13,186 bases of DNA from Candidatus Pelagibacterales bacterium (GCA_016777745.1 JADHQX010000024.1:1-13186); one strand, 5' to 3'. Positions 1 to 7,087 are shown, counted from the stretch's first letter. Made by a program: numbers and translations. The notes: generated by a model from the sequence alone, not told the origin.

Positions 1-534
<534 letters not shown>

Positions 535-554
535 CCCAAGCTTTATTGCTTAAT

Positions 555-583
555 AAAAAAACCCGGCTTAGCCGGGTTTTTTT
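555..583 (+). terminator. Strong rho-independent terminator after groEL, probably bidirectional
   Basis: The G+C arms CCCGGC (562-567) and GCCGGG (571-576) enclose a 3-base loop. The stem is extended by seven A (555-561) opposite seven T (577-583), giving a 13-bp uninterrupted stem with a T run on both strands. It lies 20 bases after the groEL stop and 30 bases from the end of the convergent gene at 614-913, so it can serve both transcripts. Confidence 0.95.
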
Positions 584-613
584 GTATCTAAAAGAATAAT
601 TATTCTATTTTCT

Positions 614-913
614 TTAAAGTGCACTTGGGAAATTAACAACAGCCTCTTCAGATAAAGGTGTCATAACTGTAGTTTCAGTAAGTGCTCCAGCATCTTCCCT
701 TGCTTTAGCTAGTTCAGTATCATTTTTAAATCCCATCATTCCCTCTTGCGACTCAAAATGAAAAATAGCTTTCATATCGTTGTCATCTTCTTTATGTGAA
801 CTAGCAAAAATACAAGTCATTCCATGTTGCTCTAGTTTATCTTTATTATCATGCAACATATTTTTCCATGAAACAAAACCCTTACTCAGTTTTTGAGTTA
901 ACATTACATACAT
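614..913 (-). CDS. Small DUF3764-like protein (function unknown)
   Basis: A 99-residue soluble protein without signal peptide or membrane segment. The pattern (LTQKLSKGF near the N-terminus, HGMTCIF around residues 30-36, KAIFHFES around 48-55, a closing TETTVMTPL) resembles the DUF3764 family as I remember it from cyanobacteria. It also suggests a dimeric alpha/beta-barrel of the antibiotic-monooxygenase type. That assignment is from recall, not a search, and no catalytic role can be given. The start at 913 is well supported: AAAGGA (921-926) lies 7 bases upstream, one of the clearest ribosome binding sites in the window. A second ATG at 904 would remove three residues. The gene stands alone, convergent with groEL and sharing its terminator. 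Confidence 0.6.
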   Translation of the reverse strand: MYVMLTQKLSKGFVSWKNMLHDNKDKLEQHGMTCIFASSHKEDDNDMKAIFHFESQEGMMGFKNDTELAKAREDAGALTETTVMTPLSEEAVVNFPSAL

Positions 914-1016
914 ATTTATTTCCTTTAGTTAAATTTATTTTATAAAAAAATTTAATATAAAATATATCTACTACTTAATTAATATGAAATTTTAGTAGTA
1001 ATAATTAACAATAATA

Positions 1017-1271
1017 CTAATTTTTTTGTTTTTTTGAACGGAATCGCTCTGACAAATTTTGAATCTTAGTTTTTCTACCCCTTACTCTTTTTCTCCAATT
1101 TAGAAAAGAAGTTCTTTTAAGGTTAGCTTTCATAATAGCAATAACTTCTTTTTCCAACAAATTGAATTGAAGCTTGATGTCAGCAAAGGTTGTTCTGTCC
1201 TCCCAACCCATCTCTATAATTCTATCAATATCTTTTGGTGATAATGATTTAGATTGAATTGACTTCTTCAT
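1017..1271 (-). CDS. DUF2805 / TIGR03643 family protein, last gene of the hisS operon
   Basis: An 84-residue protein recognisable by LSPKDIDRIIEMGWEDRT (residues 10-27), then FNLLEKEVIAIMK and SFLNWRKRVRGRKTK, the signature of DUF2805/TIGR03643. The biochemical role is unknown. The C-terminus is strongly basic (RSKKQKN), and the middle could be a helix-turn-helix-like bundle, but this is only an impression. The start lies 7 bases after the hisG stop and has no Shine-Dalgarno sequence, so it is probably translated by coupling to hisG. Nothing in the protein links it to histidine, so its place in this operon may simply be shared transcription. About 100 bases of very AT-rich sequence without a clear terminator follow. 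Confidence 0.85.
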   Translation of the reverse strand: MKKSIQSKSLSPKDIDRIIEMGWEDRTTFADIKLQFNLLEKEVIAIMKANLKRTSFLNWRKRVRGRKTKIQNLSERFRSKKQKN

Positions 1272-1278
1272 GATGTGA

Positions 1279-1980
1279 TTATGATACTGAACTTAAAAAT
1301 TGTTCACAAATTTTTTCTAGATTCGGACTCCAATTAGCTGTTTGAGATTTAAAAATATTAGCCGATGAATTTAATATTAATCCATCATCTAGTATTCTTA
1401 AATTATTAGCTTTTAATGTTTCACCTGTTGATGTGATATCAACTATAATATCTGACATACCATTAAATGGCGCACTTTCTGTTGAACCTGAACTTCCCAC
1501 AGTTCTATAATCTGTAACTCCACACTTAGAAAAAAAACGATTAGTTAGGTTTATATATTTAGTTGCAACCTTGAGACGCTTCGACGTACTCATTCTTTTA
1601 ATATGACTAATTTCATCTAAATCGGCCATGGTAGTAACATCAAGCCAAATTTTAGGAACTGCCACTACTAAGTTTGCTTTACCAAAATTTAATGTTAACT
1701 CACTAGAAACTTTTGAATCATAGTCAAACATGTATTCTTGCACAAGGTCATCGCCTGTAATTCCTAAATGAATATTTCCCTCATCTAATTGAGTAACTAT
1801 TTCTTTTGCGCCCATAAAATATACTAATATGTCATTATGAGAGGATAATTTAGCAATATAATTTCTATCATTGCCTTCATCTATAAAACTAATTTTTTTT
1901 GAACTAAGTAATTTTTCTAAATCTTTTCTTAGTCTACCTTTACTTGGAAAAGCTATTCTTAATGTTGAATTGTTGCTCAT
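1279..1980 (-). CDS. hisG: ATP phosphoribosyltransferase, short-form catalytic subunit HisG(S)
   Basis: Catalyses the first committed step of histidine synthesis: ATP + PRPP to phosphoribosyl-ATP. At 233 residues it is the short form, which lacks the C-terminal histidine-binding regulatory domain and needs HisZ for activity and feedback. Visible motifs are IAFPSKGRL (residues 9-17), HLGITGDDLVQEY (71-83) and the PRPP-binding loop DIIVDITSTGETLKANNL (177-194). It begins 3 bases after the hisZ stop, consistent with equimolar production of the hetero-octameric enzyme. The order hisS-hisZ-hisG makes one operon from the promoter near 4700, and the His-rich leader at 4598-4633 would control it. No anomalies are seen in length or key residues. 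Confidence 0.96.
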   Translation of the reverse strand: MSNNSTLRIAFPSKGRLRKDLEKLLSSKKISFIDEGNDRNYIAKLSSHNDILVYFMGAKEIVTQLDEGNIHLGITGDDLVQEYMFDYDSKVSSELTLNFGKANLVVAVPKIWLDVTTMADLDEISHIKRMSTSKRLKVATKYINLTNRFFSKCGVTDYRTVGSSGSTESAPFNGMSDIIVDITSTGETLKANNLRILDDGLILNSSANIFKSQTANWSPNLEKICEQFLSSVS

Positions 1981-1983
1981 AAC

Positions 1984-3111
1984 TTAAATATTATTATTAT
2001 TTACTGCAAAACCAATTGCAGATGCTTTGTTGTCTAAACCTAAATTAACAAGAAGAGCGTCATATCTTCCACCAACGACTACCTTATTATTTTGATTATC
2101 TTTATCCTCAATTTCAAACATAGTTCCATCATAATACTCAATAGAATGACCAAAATCAGTTTTGAAATTAATATCTCTAGTTTTAATTCCTAGCTTCATT
2201 TTTTTACTAAAATTTGAGGCCATTTGAAAAACAGTATCAAATTGCTTTGAACTTTCTTTTTTTGAAAAAGAGTCTATGGCATTTGGCAATAGACTTAACT
2301 CACATTCAATACTGAGAAATGATCTAATTAATCTAACTATTTCAACCCCTTTTTCACTTGAAATAATTGTCTCACTTTTAATATTTAAACGATTAATAAT
2401 ATCTTCAATAGATCGCTCTCCAAATTCTATTGAGTTCACATTTACTAGAAGTTCTTTTAACTCACTGTCAGATATATCAGCTTTAATTCCAAGATGTACC
2501 TTCAATACATCTTCTTTTCTGGTTTCATTAAAACCTATTCCAAGCTCAATACGTTTTAATAGAGATTCAAAATAATCTCTTCTAAAGAAATGCCTTCTTA
2601 ATCTATCTTTCCAACGTTGCGGTAAATCTAGGCAGTTAAGAAATTCTATAAATATTGATACATTACCTAAATTAATATCAAAATTTACTTTGTTAATATT
2701 ATTCAAAGTTTTAATTGCCAGATTAATTATCTCTATCTCTTCTTGGTAATTGCTATCTTTAACGGTATTTGTATTAAGTATCTCAACTCCAGATTGATTA
2801 AGTTCTATTGAATTATTAACATTTCCAGATCTAAAGATTGGTCCGCTATAACAAAGTTTAGCTTGATCAAATTTATGATTATTTTGTAAATATGCTTGGC
2901 ATGTTGGAATTGTTAAGTCTGGCCTTAAACACATTTCTATTCCTTGCGCACTTGAAACTGAAAACATGTCTTTTCTAATTTGTTCTCCTGAAGTCTCAAA
3001 ATAGATATCAGAGCTAACTACTAATGGTGGCTCTATATAATCAAAACCCTCCAAAAGAAAAAACTCTTTAAATTTATTATTTAATTCTTGAATTGATTGA
3101 TTGTCAGGCAT
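1984..3111 (-). CDS. hisZ: ATP phosphoribosyltransferase regulatory subunit HisZ (HisRS paralogue)
   Basis: A 375-residue paralogue of histidyl-tRNA synthetase that does not charge tRNA. It binds HisG(S) and provides activity and histidine feedback control. It keeps the class II synthetase core: LRPDLTIPTCQAYL (62-75), a degenerate motif 2 at YSGPIFRSG (88-96), a histidine-pocket-like GHSIEYYDGTMFEI (321-334), and VVVGGRYDALL (344-354). It lacks the RGLEYYTG loop form of true HisRS and the C-terminal anticodon-binding domain, which explains its length (375 against 461 for HisS next door). The start is 1 base after the hisS stop, with no ribosome binding site, so translation is probably coupled. 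Adjacency to both the true HisRS and HisG makes the assignment firm. Confidence 0.95.
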   Translation of the reverse strand: MPDNQSIQELNNKFKEFFLLEGFDYIEPPLVVSSDIYFETSGEQIRKDMFSVSSAQGIEMCLRPDLTIPTCQAYLQNNHKFDQAKLCYSGPIFRSGNVNNSIELNQSGVEILNTNTVKDSNYQEEIEIINLAIKTLNNINKVNFDINLGNVSIFIEFLNCLDLPQRWKDRLRRHFFRRDYFESLLKRIELGIGFNETRKEDVLKVHLGIKADISDSELKELLVNVNSIEFGERSIEDIINRLNIKSETIISSEKGVEIVRLIRSFLSIECELSLLPNAIDSFSKKESSKQFDTVFQMASNFSKKMKLGIKTRDINFKTDFGHSIEYYDGTMFEIEDKDNQNNKVVVGGRYDALLVNLGLDNKASAIGFAVNNNNI

Positions 3112-3112
3112 T

Positions 3113-4498
3113 TTAAATAAAGATTTTTTTTATTTCAGTAAGTAGTTCATCTTTATTAATTGTAAATTGACCAGCTTTTAATTCTTTCCATTCTTCTCGA
3201 CTATCTATGTTTTTTGATAGCTCTTTTCCAACAGTCAAATTTTTTATTGAAATAGTATTATTTTTTAATTCATCTTCACCCATAATAACTACAACAGAAG
3301 CTTTTCTTTTATCACAATATTTTAGCTGCTTACTTAAATTATTTGATCCATAAAAAATCTCACACGCATATCCTTCTGTGCGAAGTTGATCTGCTATTGT
3401 TAAATAAGTGGAAATTTGATCAGGCAGTAGATTTGCTATAATTATCAAAGGTTTTTTGCTCGAGCTAATCTTATCAAACTGTTCAATAGCATATACTAAT
3501 CTATCAACTCCTATAGAAATACCTGTTGCAGGAACATCTTCCTTGCCAAATCTTGCTATTAATTTGTCATATCTTCCACCTCCAGCTACAGAACCAAAGA
3601 TAACTTCTTTGCCTTTATCATTTAATATCTTGGCGGTAAGCTCAACTTCAAAAACAAGTCCTGTATAATACTCCAATCCTCTTACTACAGTTGGATCAAA
3701 CTCAAATGGAAGTTCTTTGTAATTCTGCAGATACTCTTCAAAAGAATTAAGCTGATCATCCTTGATAGTTTTATTAGAAATAAAGTTTAAAATTTCACTA
3801 GCTTGCTTATCTTTTAGATTAACACCCTGCATGAAATCACCAGATTTATCTTTACGGCCTTCTAAGAGTAATTCTTTAACGCCATCTATTCCTAAGCGAT
3901 CCAATTTATCTACTGCTCTTAAAACTGCCGGTATTTGTATTTCATCAAGTTCAATTTGCTTAAAGAGATTTTCCCAAATTACTCTACTTGAATATTTTAC
4001 TTTATATTCTTTTGCAGTGAAGCCCAATTCAAGAAATATTTTTGCAACCATTACACATAATTCAGCATCGATGTAATTATTACTAATTCCTATTGCATCA
4101 GCATCAAATTGAATAAATTCTCTATATCTTCCTGGGCCTGGTTTCTCATTTCGCCAAACTGAACCAACCTGGTATCGTTTAAAAGGTTTTGGAATAAATT
4201 GATAGTTTTCCGCAACATATCTTGCTAGTGGTGCAGTTAAATCATAACGCATTGATATCCATTGATCATCTTCATCCTGGAAAGAAAATACGCCACCACT
4301 TGGTCTGTCTACATCAGGTAAAAATTTTCCTAAGGCTTCAGTATATTCAAGCGCAGGTGTGTCTATATTTTTAAAACCAAATTTCTCACACTCATTTCTG
4401 ATAATAGTAATAACTTGATTTCTAATATCTATATTTTCCTCAGAGCTATCTTTAAACCCTTTAGGTAGTTGAGCTTTTGGCTTATTGATTTTATTCAT
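3113..4498 (-). CDS. hisS: Histidyl-tRNA synthetase, divergent alphaproteobacterial type
   Basis: Attaches histidine to tRNA-His. The 461-residue protein has the class II catalytic core with FKRYQVGSVWRNE and the motif 2 loop GPGRYREFIQFDAD (106-134), the histidine-binding RGLEYYTG (273-280), motif 3 around GISIGVDRL (326-334), and a C-terminal anticodon-binding domain from about residue 350. The motif 2 loop reads EKPGPGRYREF rather than the E. coli form ERPQKGRYRQF. This fits the divergent HisRS class described for Caulobacter, which reads the anticodon, A73 and U72 instead of G-1. The tRNA-His in this same window has exactly those features. It is the first gene of the operon. The ATG at 4498 has no Shine-Dalgarno sequence, and a His-codon leader lies about 100 bases upstream. 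Confidence 0.97.
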   Translation of the reverse strand: MNKINKPKAQLPKGFKDSSEENIDIRNQVITIIRNECEKFGFKNIDTPALEYTEALGKFLPDVDRPSGGVFSFQDEDDQWISMRYDLTAPLARYVAENYQFIPKPFKRYQVGSVWRNEKPGPGRYREFIQFDADAIGISNNYIDAELCVMVAKIFLELGFTAKEYKVKYSSRVIWENLFKQIELDEIQIPAVLRAVDKLDRLGIDGVKELLLEGRKDKSGDFMQGVNLKDKQASEILNFISNKTIKDDQLNSFEEYLQNYKELPFEFDPTVVRGLEYYTGLVFEVELTAKILNDKGKEVIFGSVAGGGRYDKLIARFGKEDVPATGISIGVDRLVYAIEQFDKISSSKKPLIIIANLLPDQISTYLTIADQLRTEGYACEIFYGSNNLSKQLKYCDKRKASVVVIMGEDELKNNTISIKNLTVGKELSKNIDSREEWKELKAGQFTINKDELLTEIKKIFI

Positions 4499-4517
4499 AA
4501 TTTATATTCATAGTATG

Positions 4518-4535
4518 GTATCAGTTACTTGATAC
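4518..4535 (-). promoter_or_regulatory. Small hairpin in the hisS 5' leader
   Basis: Perfect inverted repeat GTATCA / TGATAC with a 6-base loop, ending 19 bases before the hisS start codon. No T run follows, so it is not an intrinsic terminator. It could take part in a leader-RNA switch together with the hairpin at 4573-4597. Short arms make this a weak call. Confidence 0.3.
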
Positions 4536-4572
4536 TCAAATGTTAACTTAGTAATTTATATAGGGGGTCGTT

Positions 4573-4597
4573 GTCTGTTAAAACGTTTTTAACAAAC
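4573..4597 (-). promoter_or_regulatory. Leader hairpin directly after the His-rich leader peptide stop codon
   Basis: On the minus strand the arms are GTTTGTTAAAA (4597 to 4587) and TTTTAACAGAC (4583 to 4573) around the loop ACG: 11 pairs including one G-U. The 5' arm begins at the base after the leader UAA (4598-4600). A ribosome reaching that stop would cover the 5' arm, while one stalled at the earlier His codons would leave it free to fold. The 5' arm can also pair over 6 bases with TTAACA at 4541-4546 (minus strand), an alternative fold. No U run follows, so control by translation or Rho is more likely than classical termination. As DNA, the inner perfect repeat (4577-4593) could instead be an operator for the divergent pair. 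Confidence 0.45.
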
Positions 4598-4633
4598 TTA
4601 AATATGGTAGTGATGATGTAGCATTGTAATCAT
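4598..4633 (-). CDS. Candidate histidine-rich leader peptide (MITMLHHHYHI) of the hisS-hisZ-hisG operon
   Basis: An 11-codon frame on the hisS strand, about 100 bases upstream of the hisS start. It encodes MITMLHHHYHI and stops at UAA 4598-4600. Four of the five codons 6-10 are histidine (4604-4618). A second in-frame ATG at 4624 would give MLHHHYHI. Composition resembles the gammaproteobacterial HisL logic, where scarce charged tRNA-His stalls the ribosome in a His run and alters RNA folding. A hairpin begins at the base after the stop codon. A weak AGG (4647-4649) lies 13 bases before the first ATG, and most genes in this operon also lack a ribosome binding site. A possible promoter is TTGAAA (4700-4705) with AATGAT (4676-4681) at an 18-base spacing. 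Function is inferred from content, strand and position. Confidence 0.6.
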   Translation of the reverse strand: MITMLHHHYHI

Positions 4634-4763
4634 TGATAATGAAATGCCTGAATTATGGGAAAAAGTCAATATTTAATCATTTATTTAGATTTTTGGGTTT
4701 TTCAAAGACTGTCGTTATTCCTTAAAAAAAGGCTATATTTATGAAATATATCGAATCATAAAA

Positions 4764-5951
4764 ATGAATCAAAATACTGCAAAATTAACTACCTTCTACG
4801 CTGCAACAGGTCACTTATTCATGCATATGTTTGCTGCTTTTTACTTTGTGATTGTTTTGGCAATAGAAGATGATTGGCAATTTAGTTATGACGAGTTGAT
4901 TAATCTTTGGTTTCTTGGATCATTGCTAGTTGGCTTGGGCGCAATACCTTCTGGATGGCTAAGTGACCGTTGGAGCAGATCAGGCATGATGGCAATTATG
5001 TTTATTGGCTTAGGATTAGCATCTATTAGCTGTGGCTTAAGTGCTAATAAATTCTACCTATTGATTAGCTTATCTATTCTTGGATTATTTTGTTCTATTT
5101 ATCATCCTGCTGGAATTGCTTGGGTTGTTAACTCATCAAAGGCAACAGGAAAGGCTTTAGGGTTTAATAATATATTTGGAGGAGTAGGTATAGGTATTGG
5201 GGCACTTAGCTCTGGTATTATTATTGACTATCTTAATTGGCAAATGGCCTTCATTATACCTGGTATCGTATCTATATTTTTTGGCGTACTTCTTACTTGG
5301 CATATTATATCTAAATCAATACCTATTAAAAATATTACTTCAGAGAAATTTAAAGAAAATCCACCAAATGGAGATTATTTCAAAATAATCATAATTATGC
5401 TTATTAGTATAACATGTATGGGTTTTATATTTCAGATATTACAAACTTCTATTCCTAAAGTAATTGATATTAGGCTTAGTGAAAGTCTTAACTTGGATAC
5501 GGCAAAAATTGGTATGGCTGTTGCTAGTATATATATTGTCAGTGGTCTAATGAACTATATTGGGGGAATTCTTGCTGATAAATATTCAGAAAAAATTATT
5601 TATGTTTCTGGTATTTTTGGTCAAGCAATATTGTTATTTATTGTAGCCTCTACCTCAAACTACTTGCTGATTGTATTTGCGCTTATGACTGTAGCTTTCA
5701 ATTCTAGTATTTTACCTGCAGAAAATGTACTGCTGGCTAAATTTTCTCCTGAAAAGTATCAAGGGCTTGTTTATGGGATAAAATTTATTGTTTCTTTTGC
5801 AATTGCTCCTATAGCAGTATTGCTAATCTCCAAAAGTTACGAAATAACAAGCGAATTTATTTATCTATACATGGGGTGTGGATTTATAATGATCTTAGTA
5901 TTTATGTTGGCTATAAGTTTACCTTACGCACACAAACCAAAGACAATTTAA
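4764..5951 (+). CDS. Major facilitator superfamily transporter
   Basis: A 395-residue inner-membrane protein with about 12 hydrophobic segments in two halves. The loop between helices 2 and 3 carries the MFS signature GWLSDRWSR (64-72), echoed in the second half by GGILADKYSEK (267-277). A YHPAG motif (113-117) resembles the Fsr-like/NNP-like branch of drug and organic-anion transporters, but the substrate cannot be told from sequence. The central cytoplasmic loop lies around residues 183-206. The gene is divergent from hisS across a 265-base region. The start ATG has no Shine-Dalgarno sequence, and a six-codon frame (4741-4761) lies just ahead of it. It ends 6 bases from the 3' end of the convergent tRNA-His. 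A role in histidine uptake is conceivable from position only. Confidence 0.85.
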   Translation: MNQNTAKLTTFYAATGHLFMHMFAAFYFVIVLAIEDDWQFSYDELINLWFLGSLLVGLGAIPSGWLSDRWSRSGMMAIMFIGLGLASISCGLSANKFYLLISLSILGLFCSIYHPAGIAWVVNSSKATGKALGFNNIFGGVGIGIGALSSGIIIDYLNWQMAFIIPGIVSIFFGVLLTWHIISKSIPIKNITSEKFKENPPNGDYFKIIIIMLISITCMGFIFQILQTSIPKVIDIRLSESLNLDTAKIGMAVASIYIVSGLMNYIGGILADKYSEKIIYVSGIFGQAILLFIVASTSNYLLIVFALMTVAFNSSILPAENVLLAKFSPEKYQGLVYGIKFIVSFAIAPIAVLLISKSYEITSEFIYLYMGCGFIMILVFMLAISLPYAHKPKTI

Positions 5952-5957
5952 TAAAAG

Positions 5958-6034
5958 TGGTACAGCTGGTCTGACTTGAACAGACGACCTCCTGGTCCAC
6001 AACCAGGCGCTCTAACCAACTGAGCTACAGCTGC
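5958..6034 (-). tRNA. tRNA-His (anticodon GTG), lacking G-1, with U72 and A73
   Basis: A complete 77-base cloverleaf with encoded CCA (74-76 at 5960-5958). The acceptor stem GCAGCTG pairs with CAGCTGT, so the first pair is G1-U72 and the discriminator is A73. The D stem is GCTC/GAGC, the anticodon stem CCTGG/CCAGG with loop TTGTGGA (GTG), and the T stem GTCTG/CAGAC. The base before G1 is T, so the extra 5' G found in nearly all other tRNA-His is not encoded, and A73 could not pair with it. This matches the identity set reported for Caulobacter and relatives. It is a single gene with no obvious terminator before the convergent MFS gene. Confidence 0.97.
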
Positions 6035-6147
6035 AAATAAAAAAACACTAATAAACTATATAGCAACAATAGTACAGCAACATATATGTTATTGAATTTG
6101 TTGTATTATTAAAGTTTTAAAGAGGTGATATTTTGATACTTATTTTG

Positions 6148-6153
6148 TATAAT
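6148..6153 (+). promoter_or_regulatory. Possible -10 element for the DUF2061 gene
   Basis: A perfect TATAAT, 32 bases upstream of the ATG at 6186. The hexamer 17 bases further up (GTGATA, 6125-6130) is a poor -35. The -10 overlaps the right arm of a 10-bp inverted repeat (6100-6109 with 6149-6158). The background is AT-rich, so the evidence is modest. Confidence 0.4.
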
Positions 6154-6185
6154 ACAACTTACAAAAAACCTTACTAAAAAATTAT

Positions 6186-6416
6186 ATGTCTACTAAGAGT
6201 AATAAATCAAGATCACTAGTGAAGGCTTTCACTTGGAGATTTACAGCTACTATTGATACATTTATAATTAGTTATTTGGTTATATGGCAGTCAGATTTTA
6301 CTGCTTTTGAAACTGCAGGATTAATTGCTGGTTTTGAAATCTTAACTAAAATAACACTATATTATATTCATGAGAGAATTTGGTCTTCAATAACTTGGGG
6401 GCGCGTACCAGAGTAA
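6186..6416 (+). CDS. DUF2061 small membrane protein
   Basis: A 76-residue protein with the DUF2061 pattern: SLVKAFTWRFTATIDTFIISY (10-30) leading into a first membrane helix, then AGLIAGFEILTKITLYYIHERIW (44-66) as the second helix with a Glu inside it, and a short WGRVP tail. The family is found in many proteobacteria and its function is not known. The start has no Shine-Dalgarno sequence, but the family normally begins at this point and a TATAAT lies 32 bases upstream. It sits alone on the plus strand between two minus-strand tRNA genes. Its stop codon is only 2 bases from the 3' end of tRNA-Phe. Confidence 0.88.
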   Translation: MSTKSNKSRSLVKAFTWRFTATIDTFIISYLVIWQSDFTAFETAGLIAGFEILTKITLYYIHERIWSSITWGRVPE

Positions 6417-6418
6417 CA

Positions 6419-6494
6419 TGGTGGCTCGAGGTGGACTTGAACCACCGACACAAGGATTTTCAGTCCTTTGCTCTACCAACTGAGCTATCGAGCC
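6419..6494 (-). tRNA. tRNA-Phe (anticodon GAA)
   Basis: A 76-base cloverleaf with encoded CCA. The acceptor GGCTCGA/TCGAGCC is fully paired, with A73. The D stem is GCTC/GAGC, the anticodon stem AAGGA/TCCTT with loop CTGAAAA, and the T stem GGTGG/CCACC. It lies 26 bases after maf on the same strand, the place where many alphaproteobacteria have tRNA-Phe, so it is probably processed from the end of the operon transcript. Confidence 0.98.
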
Positions 6495-6520
6495 TTGATT
6501 TAATAATCGAAGTTATTGTT

Positions 6521-7087
6521 TTAATCTAAATAACCCATAGATGAAAGCATATTTTTAGCCTCATATAATGGCAATCCAACAACATTTGTATATGAACCAT
6601 TAATTGATTTAACAAATGCCGCTGCAATACCTTGAATTTTATAAGCTCCAGCAACGTTGATCCATTCTTTACTTTCTAAGTATTTATCGATTTCTAGATT
6701 TGTAAGACTCTTAAAATTAATTATAGTTTGAACTGATTTAGAAATGCTCTTGTCTCCATTGGTAACGAAAATAGATGATACTACTCTATGTCTTCGACCT
6801 GATAAGAGTTGAAGGTATTTTTTTGCAATTTCTATATTGTCAGTCTTATCAATGATACGTCTACCACAAAATGCAATGGTGTCTGCAGTTAGAATGATAG
6901 AATTTGGTTGTTCACTTTGAATTTTTAAGGCCTTGTTCTTAGCAAGCCTTTGAGCACAAGCAACAGGTAATTCATCTTTTAGATTCTTTTCGTCAATGTC
7001 TGGACTTATAATTAGATCTGGAATTACCCCAATACTTTCTAAAAGTTCTTTGCGTCTAGGGGATGAGCTACCAAGTATAAATTGCAA
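6521..7087 (-). CDS. maf: Maf family nucleoside triphosphate pyrophosphatase
   Basis: Hydrolyses non-canonical or certain pyrimidine nucleoside triphosphates to monophosphates, cleaning the nucleotide pool; some members affect septum formation. The 188-residue protein has the N-terminal GSSSPRR (6-12), the TADT metal/catalytic stretch (67-70), LSGRRHRV (95-102) and the C-terminal NVAGAYKIQG and VVGLPL segments, all typical of the dTTP/UTP-specific branch. The chosen start is a TTG at 7087. The upstream frame offers no ATG before the infA stop, and starting here aligns the first residues (MQFILGSSSPRR) with the family. A weak GAGAT lies 6 bases upstream. It follows infA by 17 bases and precedes tRNA-Phe. 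Confidence 0.94.
   Translation of the reverse strand: MQFILGSSSPRRKELLESIGVIPDLIISPDIDEKNLKDELPVACAQRLAKNKALKIQSEQPNSIILTADTIAFCGRRIIDKTDNIEIAKKYLQLLSGRRHRVVSSIFVTNGDKSISKSVQTIINFKSLTNLEIDKYLESKEWINVAGAYKIQGIAAAFVKSINGSYTNVVGLPLYEAKNMLSSMGYLD

Noticed and set aside
969..1000. TACTACT / AGTAGTA inverted repeat with an 18-base loop after DUF2805, as a terminator
   Set aside because: Only seven A+T-rich pairs, a long loop and no T run directly after it. In sequence this AT-rich the repeat could arise by chance, so it is not annotated.
4741..4761. Six-codon frame (MKYIES) just upstream of the MFS start as a regulatory leader
   Set aside because: No codon bias toward any amino acid, no ribosome binding site and no associated hairpin; an ATG followed by a short open stretch is common by chance.
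4499..4763. A riboswitch or T-box controlling hisS
   Set aside because: No T-box motif, no tRNA-specifier architecture and no glycine or SAM riboswitch pattern was recognised. The His-codon leader explains the region better.
5952..6500. tRNA-flanked DUF2061 segment as an integrated mobile element
   Set aside because: The two tRNAs differ, both are complete, no direct repeats of a tRNA 3' end were seen and there is no integrase gene.
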